A DNA stretch of 64,000 nucleotides from Prochlorococcus sp. AG-347-J20 (GTDB lineage: Bacteria > Cyanobacteriota > Cyanobacteriia > PCC-6307 > Cyanobiaceae), in assembly GCA_003281485.1 (NCBI GenBank), contig QCBW01000007.1, forward strand, positions 21,859 through 85,858, written 5' to 3'. Both the position numbers and the translations under genes were made by a program. The stretch's first letter is position 1; each line of letters opens with the position of its first letter. Of the stretch, positions 35,859 through 43,705 are shown piece after piece. The notes under the pieces are model-generated. The model saw only the letters and a list, made by a program, of their open reading frames with translations, searched no databases and was not told where the DNA came from.

Positions 35859-36056
35859 TTGAGTAAATCAGATTTTGATAAAGATGGATTAGACAGCTAT
35901 GGAGTACATTGGCTTCAATATGCTGCTTTTGTTGTCTCTGGTTTTGCTATATTTACGACCTGGGCATTTTTTTATGATGAAAGATTCCATAATTTTGTAA
36001 TGAATATTTTTAGGGTTATAAATTGCAGTGGATTCAACTGTAATGGAGCATTTTAG
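35859..36056 (+). CDS. Membrane protein, 65 aa
   Basis: TTG start. Acidic N-terminus (SKSDFDKDGLDSYG), one membrane helix (about 20-38, LQYAAFVVSGFAIFTTWAFF), then a tail with two cysteines (INCSGFNCNG). Followed 6 bp later by the 60-aa gene at 36063. Unknown function. Confidence 0.55.
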   Translation: MSKSDFDKDGLDSYGVHWLQYAAFVVSGFAIFTTWAFFYDERFHNFVMNIFRVINCSGFNCNGAF

Positions 36057-36062
36057 AATTCC

Positions 36063-36245
36063 ATGGCTAATCCAGATCAGAAAACAATATTCATTGATAA
36101 TGCTTATGAGGAAATAAAAAATATTTGTATAAATCTTCAAAAAGATACTAATGCTTCGAATTTAGAAATTAAAAGTTTACTAAAACTAATTATTAATGAA
36201 TGGGAAGAAAAGCAAGAACAAAAAACTAGTTTTGGATTCAGGTAA
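36063..36245 (+). CDS. Hypothetical helical protein, 60 aa
   Basis: Soluble helical protein (FIDNAYEEIKNICINLQKDT, SLLKLIINEWEEKQEQ). The second helix resembles the end of the 69-aa protein at 34118. Co-transcribed with 35859 judging by a 6-bp gap. Confidence 0.5.
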   Translation: MANPDQKTIFIDNAYEEIKNICINLQKDTNASNLEIKSLLKLIINEWEEKQEQKTSFGFR

Positions 36246-36352
36246 AGTTGCCCTATATTAAGAACTTTTTGTATCCTCAAATAAATTAAAAGATTAGATT
36301 ACTAACTTTATAAATTTAATATCCCTAATTTCAAATTTTTTAGAAAGAAATT

Positions 36353-36388
36353 AAAAAAGGAATGAATCTCAAATAGAAAATTCACTCC
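36353..36388 (-). terminator. Rho-independent terminator (minus strand)
   Basis: Minus-strand stem GGAGTGAAT / ATTCATTCC (nine pairs, one G-U) around a 12-nt loop, followed directly by six Ts. A strong intrinsic terminator for leftward transcription. Confidence 0.7.
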
Positions 36389-36417
36389 GGATTTAGCATT
36401 AGTTTTGTCTAGATTTA
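36353..36417 (-). ncRNA. Candidate small RNA ending at the 36353 terminator
   Basis: Leftward promoter-like elements lie upstream of the terminator: TTGACA (36447-36452), 17 bp, GATTAT (36424-36429, four of six matches to TATAAT). The predicted transcript is about 65 nt with no open frame and ends in the strong hairpin. Alternatively the terminator just serves the leftward genes at 36540 to 37269. Sequence resembles no Yfr RNA I can recall. Confidence 0.35.
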
Positions 36418-36539
36418 AATTTTATAATCTAACTTCTCTGGTGGACTGTCAATCATTAGATCCCTCCGATTCAACAAATTAAACTTAAGCCTTATCTATA
36501 AAGTAAGTAAATCAGTAAAAATGCTGATTTATTTTATTT

Positions 36540-36641
36540 CTAAAATGTTTGAATTAAAGAAGCCAATTCTGGGCCATCTAATAAAAGTGCAAAAAATGTA
36601 AGCACAACTATTAGAAATATAGAAAAGTAAAATTGCATCAT
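36540..36641 (-). CDS. Single-helix membrane peptide, 33 aa
   Basis: 33-aa peptide (two adjacent ATGs) that is mostly one membrane helix (MQFYFSIFLIVVLTFFALLL) followed by DGPELASLIQTF. The non-repetitive polar end supports a real peptide. Lies downstream of the DUF1651 operon on the same strand. Confidence 0.45.
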   Translation of the reverse strand: MMQFYFSIFLIVVLTFFALLLDGPELASLIQTF

Positions 36642-36742
36642 AAATAACAAGTTAAGCAAAAAGATTTTTTCAAGTTGTATAAAATAATGCTTTGTTTACA
36701 TAATTAAATATCTCTATCTAGAAATGTTTGATTAGAGAATAA

Positions 36743-36982
36743 TTAAGATAATTCAGGAGAAAATATAGTCCTATTTTTTTGCCAATAATCACAACCTTTA
36801 AGTAAATGGTCACCCTGTGGTATTCGTTTTTCATATCGTGGACAGATCAAGACAGTAGCAAAAGTTTCTGTAGTGCTGTAGCGAAAGTGATTGCAAGTAA
36901 TGCAAACCTTTGTACGTTTTCGTTTTAGGATAGGTTCTTTTAGATGTTCCCATTTTGACGGATTTACCATAATCATGATCAC
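36743..36982 (-). CDS. Cysteine-rich small protein, 79 aa
   Basis: Four cysteines in two groups (KVCITCNHF and ICPRYEKRI ... KGCDYW) suggest a zinc site. The rest is basic and aromatic. Three nested starts are possible: GTG 36982, ATG 36976 and ATG 36970; the GTG overlaps the stop of the DUF1651 gene, which favours coupling. Second gene of a putative LexA-controlled operon. No family recognised. Confidence 0.6.
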   Translation of the reverse strand: MIMIMVNPSKWEHLKEPILKRKRTKVCITCNHFRYSTTETFATVLICPRYEKRIPQGDHLLKGCDYWQKNRTIFSPELS

Positions 36983-37269
36983 TGGAATTTACTGGTAACA
37001 ATTTGCCAACCTCCTGAAATCAATTCATTCCATGTCTCACAAGCACACTCAGTAGAATGAACTCTTGAATTTTTAAGTTGCGCTGGTTCACCTAATTCAT
37101 TTGCATAGAAAAGGTGAGTATATACTTTTAAGTTATTAGATATTGGATTCCTATAATTCTCAAAAGAAATTAATAAACCACTTTTTTGGTTAAACAACCA
37201 GCCAGTTGGGGGGTCAATAAAGCTGCCATTATAAAAATTAGTCCGAACATAAGCGACTCCCGATGTCAT
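36979..37269 (-). CDS. DUF1651 family protein (copy 1)
   Basis: 96 aa. Signature parts: GWLFNQKSGLLISFENY, then YANELGEPAQLKNSRVHS and TWNELISGGWQ, corresponding to the GWL, EPA-LK and W-x-x-L-x-x-x-G-W elements of DUF1651, a family almost confined to Prochlorococcus and marine Synechococcus. Clear paralogue of the 99-aa protein at 39417. A LexA-like box starts 7 bp before its start codon. Function unknown. Confidence 0.75.
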   Translation of the reverse strand: MTSGVAYVRTNFYNGSFIDPPTGWLFNQKSGLLISFENYRNPISNNLKVYTHLFYANELGEPAQLKNSRVHSTECACETWNELISGGWQIVTSKFQ

Positions 37270-37275
37270 AAAGAT

Positions 37276-37289
37276 AATACAGTTGTACT
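37276..37289. promoter_or_regulatory. LexA-like operator with -10 element (DUF1651 copy 1)
   Basis: AATACAGTTGTACT fits the cyanobacterial LexA consensus RGTACNNNDGTWCB with one mismatch (G to A at position 2). On the minus strand a -10-like TATATT lies at 37298-37293, three bases before the box, so the box covers the expected transcription start. Same base change, same spacing and same promoter context as at 39725. Confidence 0.55.
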
Positions 37290-37463
37290 AATAATATAAA
37301 TGTACTACCTTTCAAAGTCAAGTATCCTTCCTCGTAATTATTTAAATACGAAAATTACTTTACAAAAATAACCAGCCGTAAACTTCTAATTTGGTAATAG
37401 TGTATACAAGTAACCCCTTCAAAAGGAAAATATCATTAAATAGTAAATCAGCAAAATAAAATT

Positions 37464-37700
37464 ATGTATCGAAATCCCTTCTATTTAGGATGGAATAAAG
37501 GTTGGTCTTTCCTATTTTTTTTAGAGGGTGGCATTGCAAAAATTGAAGCAAAAGGTTTTGGTATATCTATTACAACAAAAGTTGAGGAAGGAGAATCACC
37601 CTTAGAATCTGCAGATAGATTAGTCTTGAAAGAGCAAAGGATTAGAAAATCAAGATATTATTCTTGGGTTAAATCTATTAATGAAAAAACAATAAATTAA
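37464..37700 (+). CDS. Hypothetical protein, 78 aa
   Basis: Unrecognised soluble protein, strand-rich in its first half (WSFLFFLEGGIAKIEAKGFG, ISITTKVEEGES) and basic at the end (KEQRIRKSRYYSWVKSI). First plus-strand gene between the two LexA-like boxes. ATG start. Confidence 0.55.
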   Translation: MYRNPFYLGWNKGWSFLFFLEGGIAKIEAKGFGISITTKVEEGESPLESADRLVLKEQRIRKSRYYSWVKSINEKTIN

Positions 37701-37769
37701 GCAATCCTTCAACTACTAAAGTAATTTGTTGACAATCAATTTAAAATAGGAATTAGTGATTTATTTTTC

Positions 37770-38027
37770 GTGACCAATAAATTTTATACATGGTGGGAAA
37801 ACCACAGAAAAGTTGTAACCTATGGAGCTTTTATCATCTTGTTTGGCTTTTATTTATCTCCTGTTGTCAAAGTAGCAAAATACAAAAACCAATGTATTAA
37901 GTACTCTACTAAAGGAGCATTAACTAAATTTAATAAGGACGATATCGAAGAAACCTTATTAGAGGAGACAGGTTTGAACATTGAAGAACTAGCGAAGATT
38001 GAAGGTTATAAGAATTGCATTAATTAA
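37770..38027 (+). CDS. Membrane protein with C-terminal Cys pair, 85 aa
   Basis: GTG start. Basic N-terminus with Trp pair, one membrane helix (about 15-33, VVTYGAFIILFGFYLSPVV), then an acidic external domain with cysteines in KNQCIKY and YKNCIN. Same overall plan as 10872 and 30114. Unknown function. Confidence 0.6.
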   Translation: MTNKFYTWWENHRKVVTYGAFIILFGFYLSPVVKVAKYKNQCIKYSTKGALTKFNKDDIEETLLEETGLNIEELAKIEGYKNCIN

Positions 38028-38057
38028 AAAGTTTGCAAAAATTACGCTAATTTTTTA

Positions 38058-38258
38058 ATGATTAAGAGTATGTTTAAAATTATTTTATTGATATTAATAT
38101 TTGGATTTATATCAAAAATTGAAAAAACAAGATACTTGGTTGTCATATCTCTAAAACAAATTTCTTCATTTCTTTTATGGACTGTTAGATATGATGATAG
38201 AGAAAAATGGATTATAGGTAAACCAAGTTGGATAGAAAGCCATAAACTTAAGCCATAG
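38058..38258 (+). CDS. Small membrane protein, 66 aa
   Basis: N-terminal membrane helix (MFKIILLILIFGFISKI), then a basic stretch and an aromatic end (LLWTVRYDDREKWIIGKPSW). Ends 6 bp before the NAD+-ligase-like gene, so probably its transcript partner. No family recognised. Confidence 0.55.
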   Translation: MIKSMFKIILLILIFGFISKIEKTRYLVVISLKQISSFLLWTVRYDDREKWIIGKPSWIESHKLKP

Positions 38259-38264
38259 TATTAA

Positions 38265-39014
38265 ATGAAGACTTATTTAGAAGAACGAATTGAATGGTAC
38301 GACGATAATTATAGAAATGGTAATGCTTTAATCTCAGATAAGCAGTTCGACCAACTTGAAAAGAATTTATTAAGAACAAACCCTAATTGTGATTACTTTA
38401 AAAAGAAAAATAAACTAGTTTTACCTTCATTAGAAAAGGATTCAATAGATGAATTTTTGAAAGGATTACTAGTAGATACCAGATTATTAATTGAACCGAA
38501 AATTGATGGTTGTGCTGTTGCTTTGCAATATAGGAATGGAACCTTGGAGAAAGCAATTTCAAGAAAAGGTACAGACGTTACAATTAAACTTATTAAAATC
38601 AAAGACATTCCCAATAATTTACCTTTACGAGGAGTTCTTCAAGTTAGAGGTGAATTATATGCACCCAACCAAAGTCCAAATATCTCCCAGAGAATCGCGT
38701 CTGGATTTCTAAGAGCCAAAGAAGGATCTTCTGAAAGTCTTAGCTTCAGCGCATTTCAAATACTTAATTCAACACTTAATCAATATGAATCCAAAAAGAG
38801 TCTTTCTAAGCTAGGATTCACCATCCCTCGAGATATTTCATGCAACTTTACGAGCCAGGTTGCAGTATTTAGAAAACAATGGCTAAAAGGGAAGCTTTTT
38901 AGTAAATATCCAACAGATGGCATAGTAGTAAAAATAAATTCTAGAAAATTACAATTAATTAGAGAAAAATCAAATTTAGATTATCCTTATTGGCAGGTGG
39001 CCATAAAAAGTTAA
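38265..39014 (+). CDS. Stand-alone NAD+-dependent DNA ligase adenylation domain
   Basis: 249 aa. It carries the LigA Ia-like N-terminus (WYDDNYRNGNALISDKQFDQ) and the nucleotidyltransferase motifs: EPKIDG with catalytic Lys (about 78), VRGELY (motif III), FSAFQIL (IIIa), DGIVVKI (IV) and WQVAIK (V). The protein stops one residue after the motif V Lys, so the OB-fold, zinc finger, HhH and BRCT domains of a full LigA (about 670 aa) are absent. It should bind NAD+ and adenylate itself, but an OB-fold is needed to seal nicks. Split ligases with such a half exist in some phages. No broken remainder follows; the next frame is a membrane peptide. Confidence 0.85.
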   Translation: MKTYLEERIEWYDDNYRNGNALISDKQFDQLEKNLLRTNPNCDYFKKKNKLVLPSLEKDSIDEFLKGLLVDTRLLIEPKIDGCAVALQYRNGTLEKAISRKGTDVTIKLIKIKDIPNNLPLRGVLQVRGELYAPNQSPNISQRIASGFLRAKEGSSESLSFSAFQILNSTLNQYESKKSLSKLGFTIPRDISCNFTSQVAVFRKQWLKGKLFSKYPTDGIVVKINSRKLQLIREKSNLDYPYWQVAIKS

Positions 39015-39127
39015 TGGAATTAATACACCAGATTTTTCCTGCTTGGCATATTTATTTGGACATGTTTTTGGTTGGTTTTGGAACTTATGGTTTTCTAAGA
39101 ATTAAGAAAAAAATAAAAACTAAATAA
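39014..39127 (+). CDS. Membrane peptide coupled to the ligase-like gene, 37 aa
   Basis: 37 aa, start ATG overlapping the ligase-like stop (TAATG). One helix (WHIYLDMFLVGFGTYGFL) and a very basic end (RIKKKIKTK). Coupling implies co-expression; it does not resemble any ligase domain. Confidence 0.5.
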   Translation: MELIHQIFPAWHIYLDMFLVGFGTYGFLRIKKKIKTK

Positions 39128-39137
39128 AGTTCTTAAA

Positions 39138-39290
39138 TTACCCGTAGTCTTTAAGCATGGATTTAAGTTGTTCGCTGTCTAATTGTTCAAGATAATTTCT
39201 CATTGCCAACCAAGATCTTCTGCTTTCTAACTTCCCACTTTGCTTAAATAAATTTGCGGAAACTTGATCTATCAATTCTTTATGAGTCAT
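39138..39290 (-). CDS. Small helical protein, 50 aa (third gene of DUF1651 operon)
   Basis: 50-aa charged helical protein (THKELIDQVSANLFKQSGKL, ESRRSWLAMRNYLEQLDSEQ). I start it at the ATG at 39290 (MTHKEL); an upstream in-frame start at 39326 is possible. Overlaps the end of the 46-aa gene by 11 bp, so it is in the same transcript as DUF1651 copy 2. Family unknown. Confidence 0.55.
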   Translation of the reverse strand: MTHKELIDQVSANLFKQSGKLESRRSWLAMRNYLEQLDSEQLKSMLKDYG

Positions 39291-39420
39291 ATTTATATTC
39301 TTCATCAAGTTCAATGACAACACCATTAAAAAATTCTGCTAATAATTTTGATGAGTCTTGTATAGATATCTTTCTATCTGCTTTTGATAGTTTCTTTTTG
39401 ATTGGATTCAAGTTAGTCAT
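39280..39420 (-). CDS. Small protein, 46 aa (second gene of DUF1651 operon)
   Basis: 46 aa: basic first half (NPIKKKLSKADRKISIQD) and acidic second half (EFFNGVVIELDEEYKYDS). Its ATG overlaps the DUF1651 stop (ATGA) and its end overlaps the next gene. The tight overlaps support all three as one operon. Confidence 0.55.
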   Translation of the reverse strand: MTNLNPIKKKLSKADRKISIQDSSKLLAEFFNGVVIELDEEYKYDS

Positions 39421-39716
39421 ATTGATTCAGGTAATTCAAGTTCTTCAAAAGTCCAACCTTCTAATTGAAGGTCATGCCATTTATCCCAAGCATTATCCAA
39501 ATACATTTGAGTGGATGATTTAATTGCCATTGGCTCACCAAGATCATTTGCATAATATGTATGAGCAAAAATTCTCATACTATTTCTTGGAGATTTTTTA
39601 TTCCTTATAAATAAAATTAATCTGCTGCGATCTGGGCTAAGCAACCAACCACTTGGGGACTCGTTACGATAACCATAAGAAAAATTAGTCCAAACATTAG
39701 CTCCCCCTAAAGTCAT
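39417..39716 (-). CDS. DUF1651 family protein (copy 2)
   Basis: 99 aa, paralogue of the protein at 36979: shared V-x-TNF near the start, SGWLLSPDRSRLILFI, YANDLGEPMAIKSS and W-D-K-W-H-D-L-x-x-x-GW. Members of DUF1651 are lineage-specific and of unknown function. Preceded by a LexA-like box 9 bp before the start codon and followed by two small overlapping genes. Confidence 0.75.
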   Translation of the reverse strand: MTLGGANVWTNFSYGYRNESPSGWLLSPDRSRLILFIRNKKSPRNSMRIFAHTYYANDLGEPMAIKSSTQMYLDNAWDKWHDLQLEGWTFEELELPESI

Positions 39717-39724
39717 TGCTTAAT

Positions 39725-39738
39725 AATACATGTGTACT
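39725..39738. promoter_or_regulatory. LexA-like operator with -10 element (DUF1651 copy 2)
   Basis: AATACATGTGTACT matches RGTACNNNDGTWCB with one mismatch, the same G to A at position 2 as the box at 37276. A minus-strand -10-like TATATT is at 39747-39742, again three bases from the box. Conserved arrangement at two paralogous promoters argues for function. Confidence 0.55.
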
Positions 39739-39871
39739 ATTAATATAAATACATTAGAAATAGATCGTCAAGTGTTTTGGTAAACAAATTATTTACACTG
39801 ATAGAGAATAAGAACAGCTCAGTTTTTCCTAAAAAATAAATACCTACCAAAAGCCTGTTATAGCAAGCATT

Positions 39872-40066
39872 TTGATAGGTAACACCGGATCCCCGTCAGT
39901 TCTCTGCTGCATCGACCTGGAAATGCCAGAAGAGGATTCAAAGTGGGCTTTCGTTTCCGATTACAAGATCGGTTTACTACCGCATCACGACAGTCTCCTC
40001 ATGTCGAAAGAGAGTCAGATCAGAGCACATAAAGAAGAACTTAACCAAAGACCCAGTAACCTAACT
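39872..40066 (+). ncRNA. ssrS: 6S RNA (ssaA/yfr7)
   Basis: About 195 bp with clearly higher GC than the surroundings and no credible gene, directly beside purK, the usual neighbour of cyanobacterial 6S RNA. It can fold as one long irregular hairpin: closing stem TAGGT (39876-39880) with ACCTA (40059-40063), inner pairing of TCGAC with GTCGA and CTCT with AGAG, terminal hairpin CCGAT-TACAAG-ATCGG. TATAG-like -10 elements precede it and a T-run (about 40074-40081) follows. 6S RNA binds sigma-70-type RNA polymerase. Ends are approximate; identity rests on position and fold. Confidence 0.7.
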
Positions 40067-40079
40067 CTAACTTATTTTT

Positions 40080-41270
40080 TTATGCATTTGGCGATGGCCA
40101 AATGTCTCTTACCATAGTTAATAAAACTTGAGCTTCATCATATCTTTCTGAATGCGTTTTACCATTTAATAAAAATGTGATGTGAGCCATTTTTCTTCCA
40201 AGAATTTCGCGAGATTTGCCATAAAAATGAATATTAGAACCCTCAATTTCAGATAACATTTTAATTCTGGTTTCCATTGAAATTGGGAAATTCTTTTTTA
40301 AGCCCAGTAGATTTATCATAATTGCCCCTTCACAATTCATTTTAATTTCAGGTGGCCTCATACCAGAAGAAATGCAAACATATTGATCAAACTGACTGGA
40401 AGTGCATGCTTCAATAGAGAAATGAGCTGAGTTATGTGTTCTAGGTGCTATTTCATTAATTAAAAGACCATTATCTCCATAGAAGAATTCAATAGCCAAA
40501 ACTCCGACGTAATTAAGTTCATTGACTATTGAAGAGAAAATATTTATTGCAAATAAGTTCAAATCATATTCAGTTGTAGCAGGTGCAAGAATCCAATCGC
40601 AAACATGATTTGATTGGAATGTCTCAACAATTGGGAAAAATCTTATGTTGCCGGTTCTATCTCTCGAGCCAACAAGAGCTAGTTCTTTTTCATACTCTAT
40701 CCATTCTTCTATTAACCATTCATCAGAATTATTCTCTCTTAAAAAAGAATCTAAATCTTCTTTTGTGCTTATTTTTTTATTCCCTTTACCGTCATATCCA
40801 CCTTTATTTGATTTTGCCATTAGAGGGAAAGTCCAATTATTAATTTCCTCATCCGAGAGATTTTTGAAATCTTCAATATTTATCCATTTTGGACAGGGAA
40901 TATTCATCTTATCTATTAATTTTTTTTGAGAAAACCTATCTACTAATGGCTTAATTGCATTAAGGCTTGGAACAAAAATATCGTTATTGCCAATTAAATT
41001 TAATTTATCAATTTTTATCCATTCATTTTCAAAAATTATTTTTTCACACTCGCTAATTAGTGATTTATTACCTCTTATCTTTAAAGGATCAGCTTCTATG
41101 ACATGATCTGCTTTTAAACCAGCAGGATCATCACAGGATTTTGTTTGCACACATACTTCTAAATCTCTTTTTTTTGCGGCCTCGGTTAACATCAAAGCAA
41201 GTTGACCGCCTCCAATTATTCCTAAGGAATAATTTTTCTTAATGCCGTTTATATTTTTATTTGAACTCAT
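40080..41270 (-). CDS. purK: N5-carboxyaminoimidazole ribonucleotide synthase
   Basis: 396-aa ATP-grasp enzyme that carboxylates AIR to N5-CAIR in purine synthesis, acting with PurE. Glycine-rich start LGIIGGGQLALML (about 16-28), ATP-grasp strands (MAKSNKGGYDGKGN, EEWIEYEKELALVG) and the late EIAPRTHNSAHFSIEACTSS are typical of PurK. Start ATG at 41270 leaves a 13-residue polar lead. Convergent with the 6S RNA. Confidence 0.95.
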   Translation of the reverse strand: MSSNKNINGIKKNYSLGIIGGGQLALMLTEAAKKRDLEVCVQTKSCDDPAGLKADHVIEADPLKIRGNKSLISECEKIIFENEWIKIDKLNLIGNNDIFVPSLNAIKPLVDRFSQKKLIDKMNIPCPKWINIEDFKNLSDEEINNWTFPLMAKSNKGGYDGKGNKKISTKEDLDSFLRENNSDEWLIEEWIEYEKELALVGSRDRTGNIRFFPIVETFQSNHVCDWILAPATTEYDLNLFAINIFSSIVNELNYVGVLAIEFFYGDNGLLINEIAPRTHNSAHFSIEACTSSQFDQYVCISSGMRPPEIKMNCEGAIMINLLGLKKNFPISMETRIKMLSEIEGSNIHFYGKSREILGRKMAHITFLLNGKTHSERYDEAQVLLTMVRDIWPSPNA

Positions 41271-41395
41271 AGCATGATTTTATTACCATTTCTAATTCTT
41301 AACAACTGAATTTTTAAGTATCTAAAGCTCAGATTTTGCTAATATATAAAGTATTTAATACTAAATATTTATAAATTTTAAATAGGAAATCAATT

Positions 41396-42487
41396 GTGAA
41401 TAAGAGCAAAGTATTAGTTCCTTTAGGTGATAAGTCATACGAAGTAACTTTAGAAGCAGGGATTCTGGATAATATCAGCGAAGAACTTTTAAAAATTGGA
41501 ATAACAAAGAATAGAAAAATACTTGTGATTTCAAATGAAGAAATATTAAATTTGTATGGAGAAAAATTCTTAAATAATTTAAAAGATAATAAATTTCAGG
41601 CCCAAATGTTCCTTATCAAGGCGGGAGAATCATATAAGAACTTAAAAACCTTGAGTGAAATATATGATTTTGCATTTGAATTTGGTTTAGATAGAAATTC
41701 AATAATTATTGCCCTTGGAGGAGGAATTGTTGGAGATGTGAGTGGTTTCGCTGCTGCTACTTGGCTTAGAGGTATCGAATATATTCAGATTCCAACAACA
41801 TTATTATCAATGGTTGATTCATCTGTGGGAGGAAAAACAGGGGTGAATCATCCTAAGGGTAAAAATTTAATTGGAGCTTTCAATCAACCTAAAGCAGTTT
41901 TTATTGATCCAGAAACTTTAAAAAGTTTGCCCAAAAGAGAATTTAATGCAGGCATGGCCGAAGTAATAAAATACGGAGTAATAAGAGATAAAGAACTTTT
42001 CGAATATTTAGAAATTGAAAAGAACAAGAATGAACTTATAAATCTCAAGAATGAATATTTAATTAAAATAATTGATAGTTCAATAAAAACAAAGTCTCAT
42101 ATTGTTTCGCAAGACGAACATGAAAATGGTGTTAGAGCAATATTGAATTATGGTCATTCTTTTGGTCACGTTATTGAAAATTTATGTGGATACGGCAAAT
42201 TTCTACATGGTGAGGCAATATCAATTGGCATGAATATTGCGGGAAAAATAGCAATTGAGAAAGGGTTATGGTCTAAAGAAGAATTAGAGAGACAGAAGAA
42301 TCTTTTGAAGAGTTACGATCTTCCAACCGAGATCCCCGAAATAAATAAAGAAGAGGTTCTAACAATACTTATGGGCGACAAGAAAGTTCGTGATGGCAAA
42401 ATGAGATTTATATTACCGAAGGAAATTGGAGCAGTGGATATATATGATGACGTAGAAGATTCATTATTTTTAAAGTTTTTTTCTTAA
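41396..42487 (+). CDS. aroB: 3-Dehydroquinate synthase
   Basis: 363-aa NAD+- and metal-dependent enzyme of the shikimate pathway (DAHP to 3-dehydroquinate). [19 protein letters not shown] and [20 protein letters not shown] followed by metal-ligand regions [11 protein letters not shown] and [10 protein letters not shown] are diagnostic. GTG start at 41396. Overlaps the convergent methyltransferase gene by 4 bp. Confidence 0.97.
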   Translation: MNKSKVLVPLGDKSYEVTLEAGILDNISEELLKIGITKNRKILVISNEEILNLYGEKFLNNLKDNKFQAQMFLIKAGESYKNLKTLSEIYDFAFEFGLDRNSIIIALGGGIVGDVSGFAAATWLRGIEYIQIPTTLLSMVDSSVGGKTGVNHPKGKNLIGAFNQPKAVFIDPETLKSLPKREFNAGMAEVIKYGVIRDKELFEYLEIEKNKNELINLKNEYLIKIIDSSIKTKSHIVSQDEHENGVRAILNYGHSFGHVIENLCGYGKFLHGEAISIGMNIAGKIAIEKGLWSKEELERQKNLLKSYDLPTEIPEINKEEVLTILMGDKKVRDGKMRFILPKEIGAVDIYDDVEDSLFLKFFS

Positions 42488-43674
42488 CGCAAACAGGTTG
42501 AATTTATATTCATTTTCTTATCATTAAACTTTTTAAAGACAAACCACTTAAAATCACCTAAACAAACAGGATCCACGAGTCTAAGTAATGCCTCTCTTCT
42601 TAAAAGGGCATTTGATAAATCCTCATTAAATTCTTTCTGAATCCCATAAAGTCTCTCTGCCAACCCAAGTGCTAACAAAGCCTCTCCTTGTTTAGTTATC
42701 CCAACAGTATCAAATCCAAGAGTCTCAGCATCATTAATTAAAGTTTCTATGCACACATGAGATGTTAAATCGCAATTTCCAGGAGAATCTAAGACATTAT
42801 TTGTCATTTTTTGATTTTCATAAGAAACTATCGTCCCATCAGAATTCTTAGAGGTATAGTATTTTTTAGATTCTTTAGCGTAATCAATTATCAATAAAAT
42901 ACCATTATTAATTTTTCCATAAATAGCTTTTAACCATTTTGAGTTATCTATATGCCATTCTGTCGTCCATCCTTCAATAGCATCTTCAGGCGGGATATTG
43001 ATTCCCAACTCACTTTTAGCAAGTTCAATACTTTTTTCCAATTCACTTGTAATTGGCATTTCATCAAAAAATAATTTACGAGATTTTTTGTCTAAAGAAA
43101 CTGCTTGTCTTAGTAATTTTCCTTTTGAAAAGGTTATTCTTTCTACTGGCAAAGCATCTAAAACCTCATTTGCAAGCACTATTCCATTTATATTATTTTC
43201 CTTTACTTCTTCCAAACGTTTCCATAAAATATCAATACCTAAGTTTAAAAATTCCTCCAATTTATTTTTTTGTTTTTCTACCATCCCTCCATTAGGTTCA
43301 ATAATTACAAAAGAAACTCCTTCCAAAAAATTCTTGTTATTTTCTAAAAAATATTTAATTAATCCACTCATAAAGCTTCCATCTCCTGCTCCAAATTCAA
43401 TTACAGCCAATTTCTGATTAGATAAAAAACTATTTTTGAACTGAATTAGCCAATCTTCTATTTGTTTACCAGCCAAAAAAGCAAAATCATTAGATAAAGA
43501 GGGTGATGTAACAAAATCTCCTCGAACGCCTAACTCAGCTTTACCACTGCCGTAGTAACCATCAATAGGATCATTTAAAACAAAATTCATAAAGTCATAA
43601 AAACTTATAGTCCCACCCATTTTTGTTATTTTTTTTACTAACCAATCTTGATTATTCGCGGGTAAGCTATTCAT
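42484..43674 (-). CDS. MidA/NDUFAF7-family SAM-dependent methyltransferase
   Basis: 396 aa. N-terminal [20 protein letters not shown] and [20 protein letters not shown], then the SAM motif [11 protein letters not shown] and [14 protein letters not shown] are the marks of the DUF185/MidA family. Its mitochondrial member methylates an arginine of complex I subunit NDUFS2, so a role in NDH-1 assembly is possible in cyanobacteria (inference). Divergent from the TPM gene at 43706. Confidence 0.88.
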   Translation of the reverse strand: MNSLPANNQDWLVKKITKMGGTISFYDFMNFVLNDPIDGYYGSGKAELGVRGDFVTSPSLSNDFAFLAGKQIEDWLIQFKNSFLSNQKLAVIEFGAGDGSFMSGLIKYFLENNKNFLEGVSFVIIEPNGGMVEKQKNKLEEFLNLGIDILWKRLEEVKENNINGIVLANEVLDALPVERITFSKGKLLRQAVSLDKKSRKLFFDEMPITSELEKSIELAKSELGINIPPEDAIEGWTTEWHIDNSKWLKAIYGKINNGILLIIDYAKESKKYYTSKNSDGTIVSYENQKMTNNVLDSPGNCDLTSHVCIETLINDAETLGFDTVGITKQGEALLALGLAERLYGIQKEFNEDLSNALLRREALLRLVDPVCLGDFKWFVFKKFNDKKMNINSTCLR

Positions 43675-43705
43675 CGGCGAAAATATAAAAAGACAAAACT
43701 TATTT

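Noticed and set aside
39872..40117. TTG-started open frame of 81 codons
   Set aside because: It lies over the GC-richer 6S RNA candidate and runs into the end of purK on the other strand; composition does not look like a protein of this genome.
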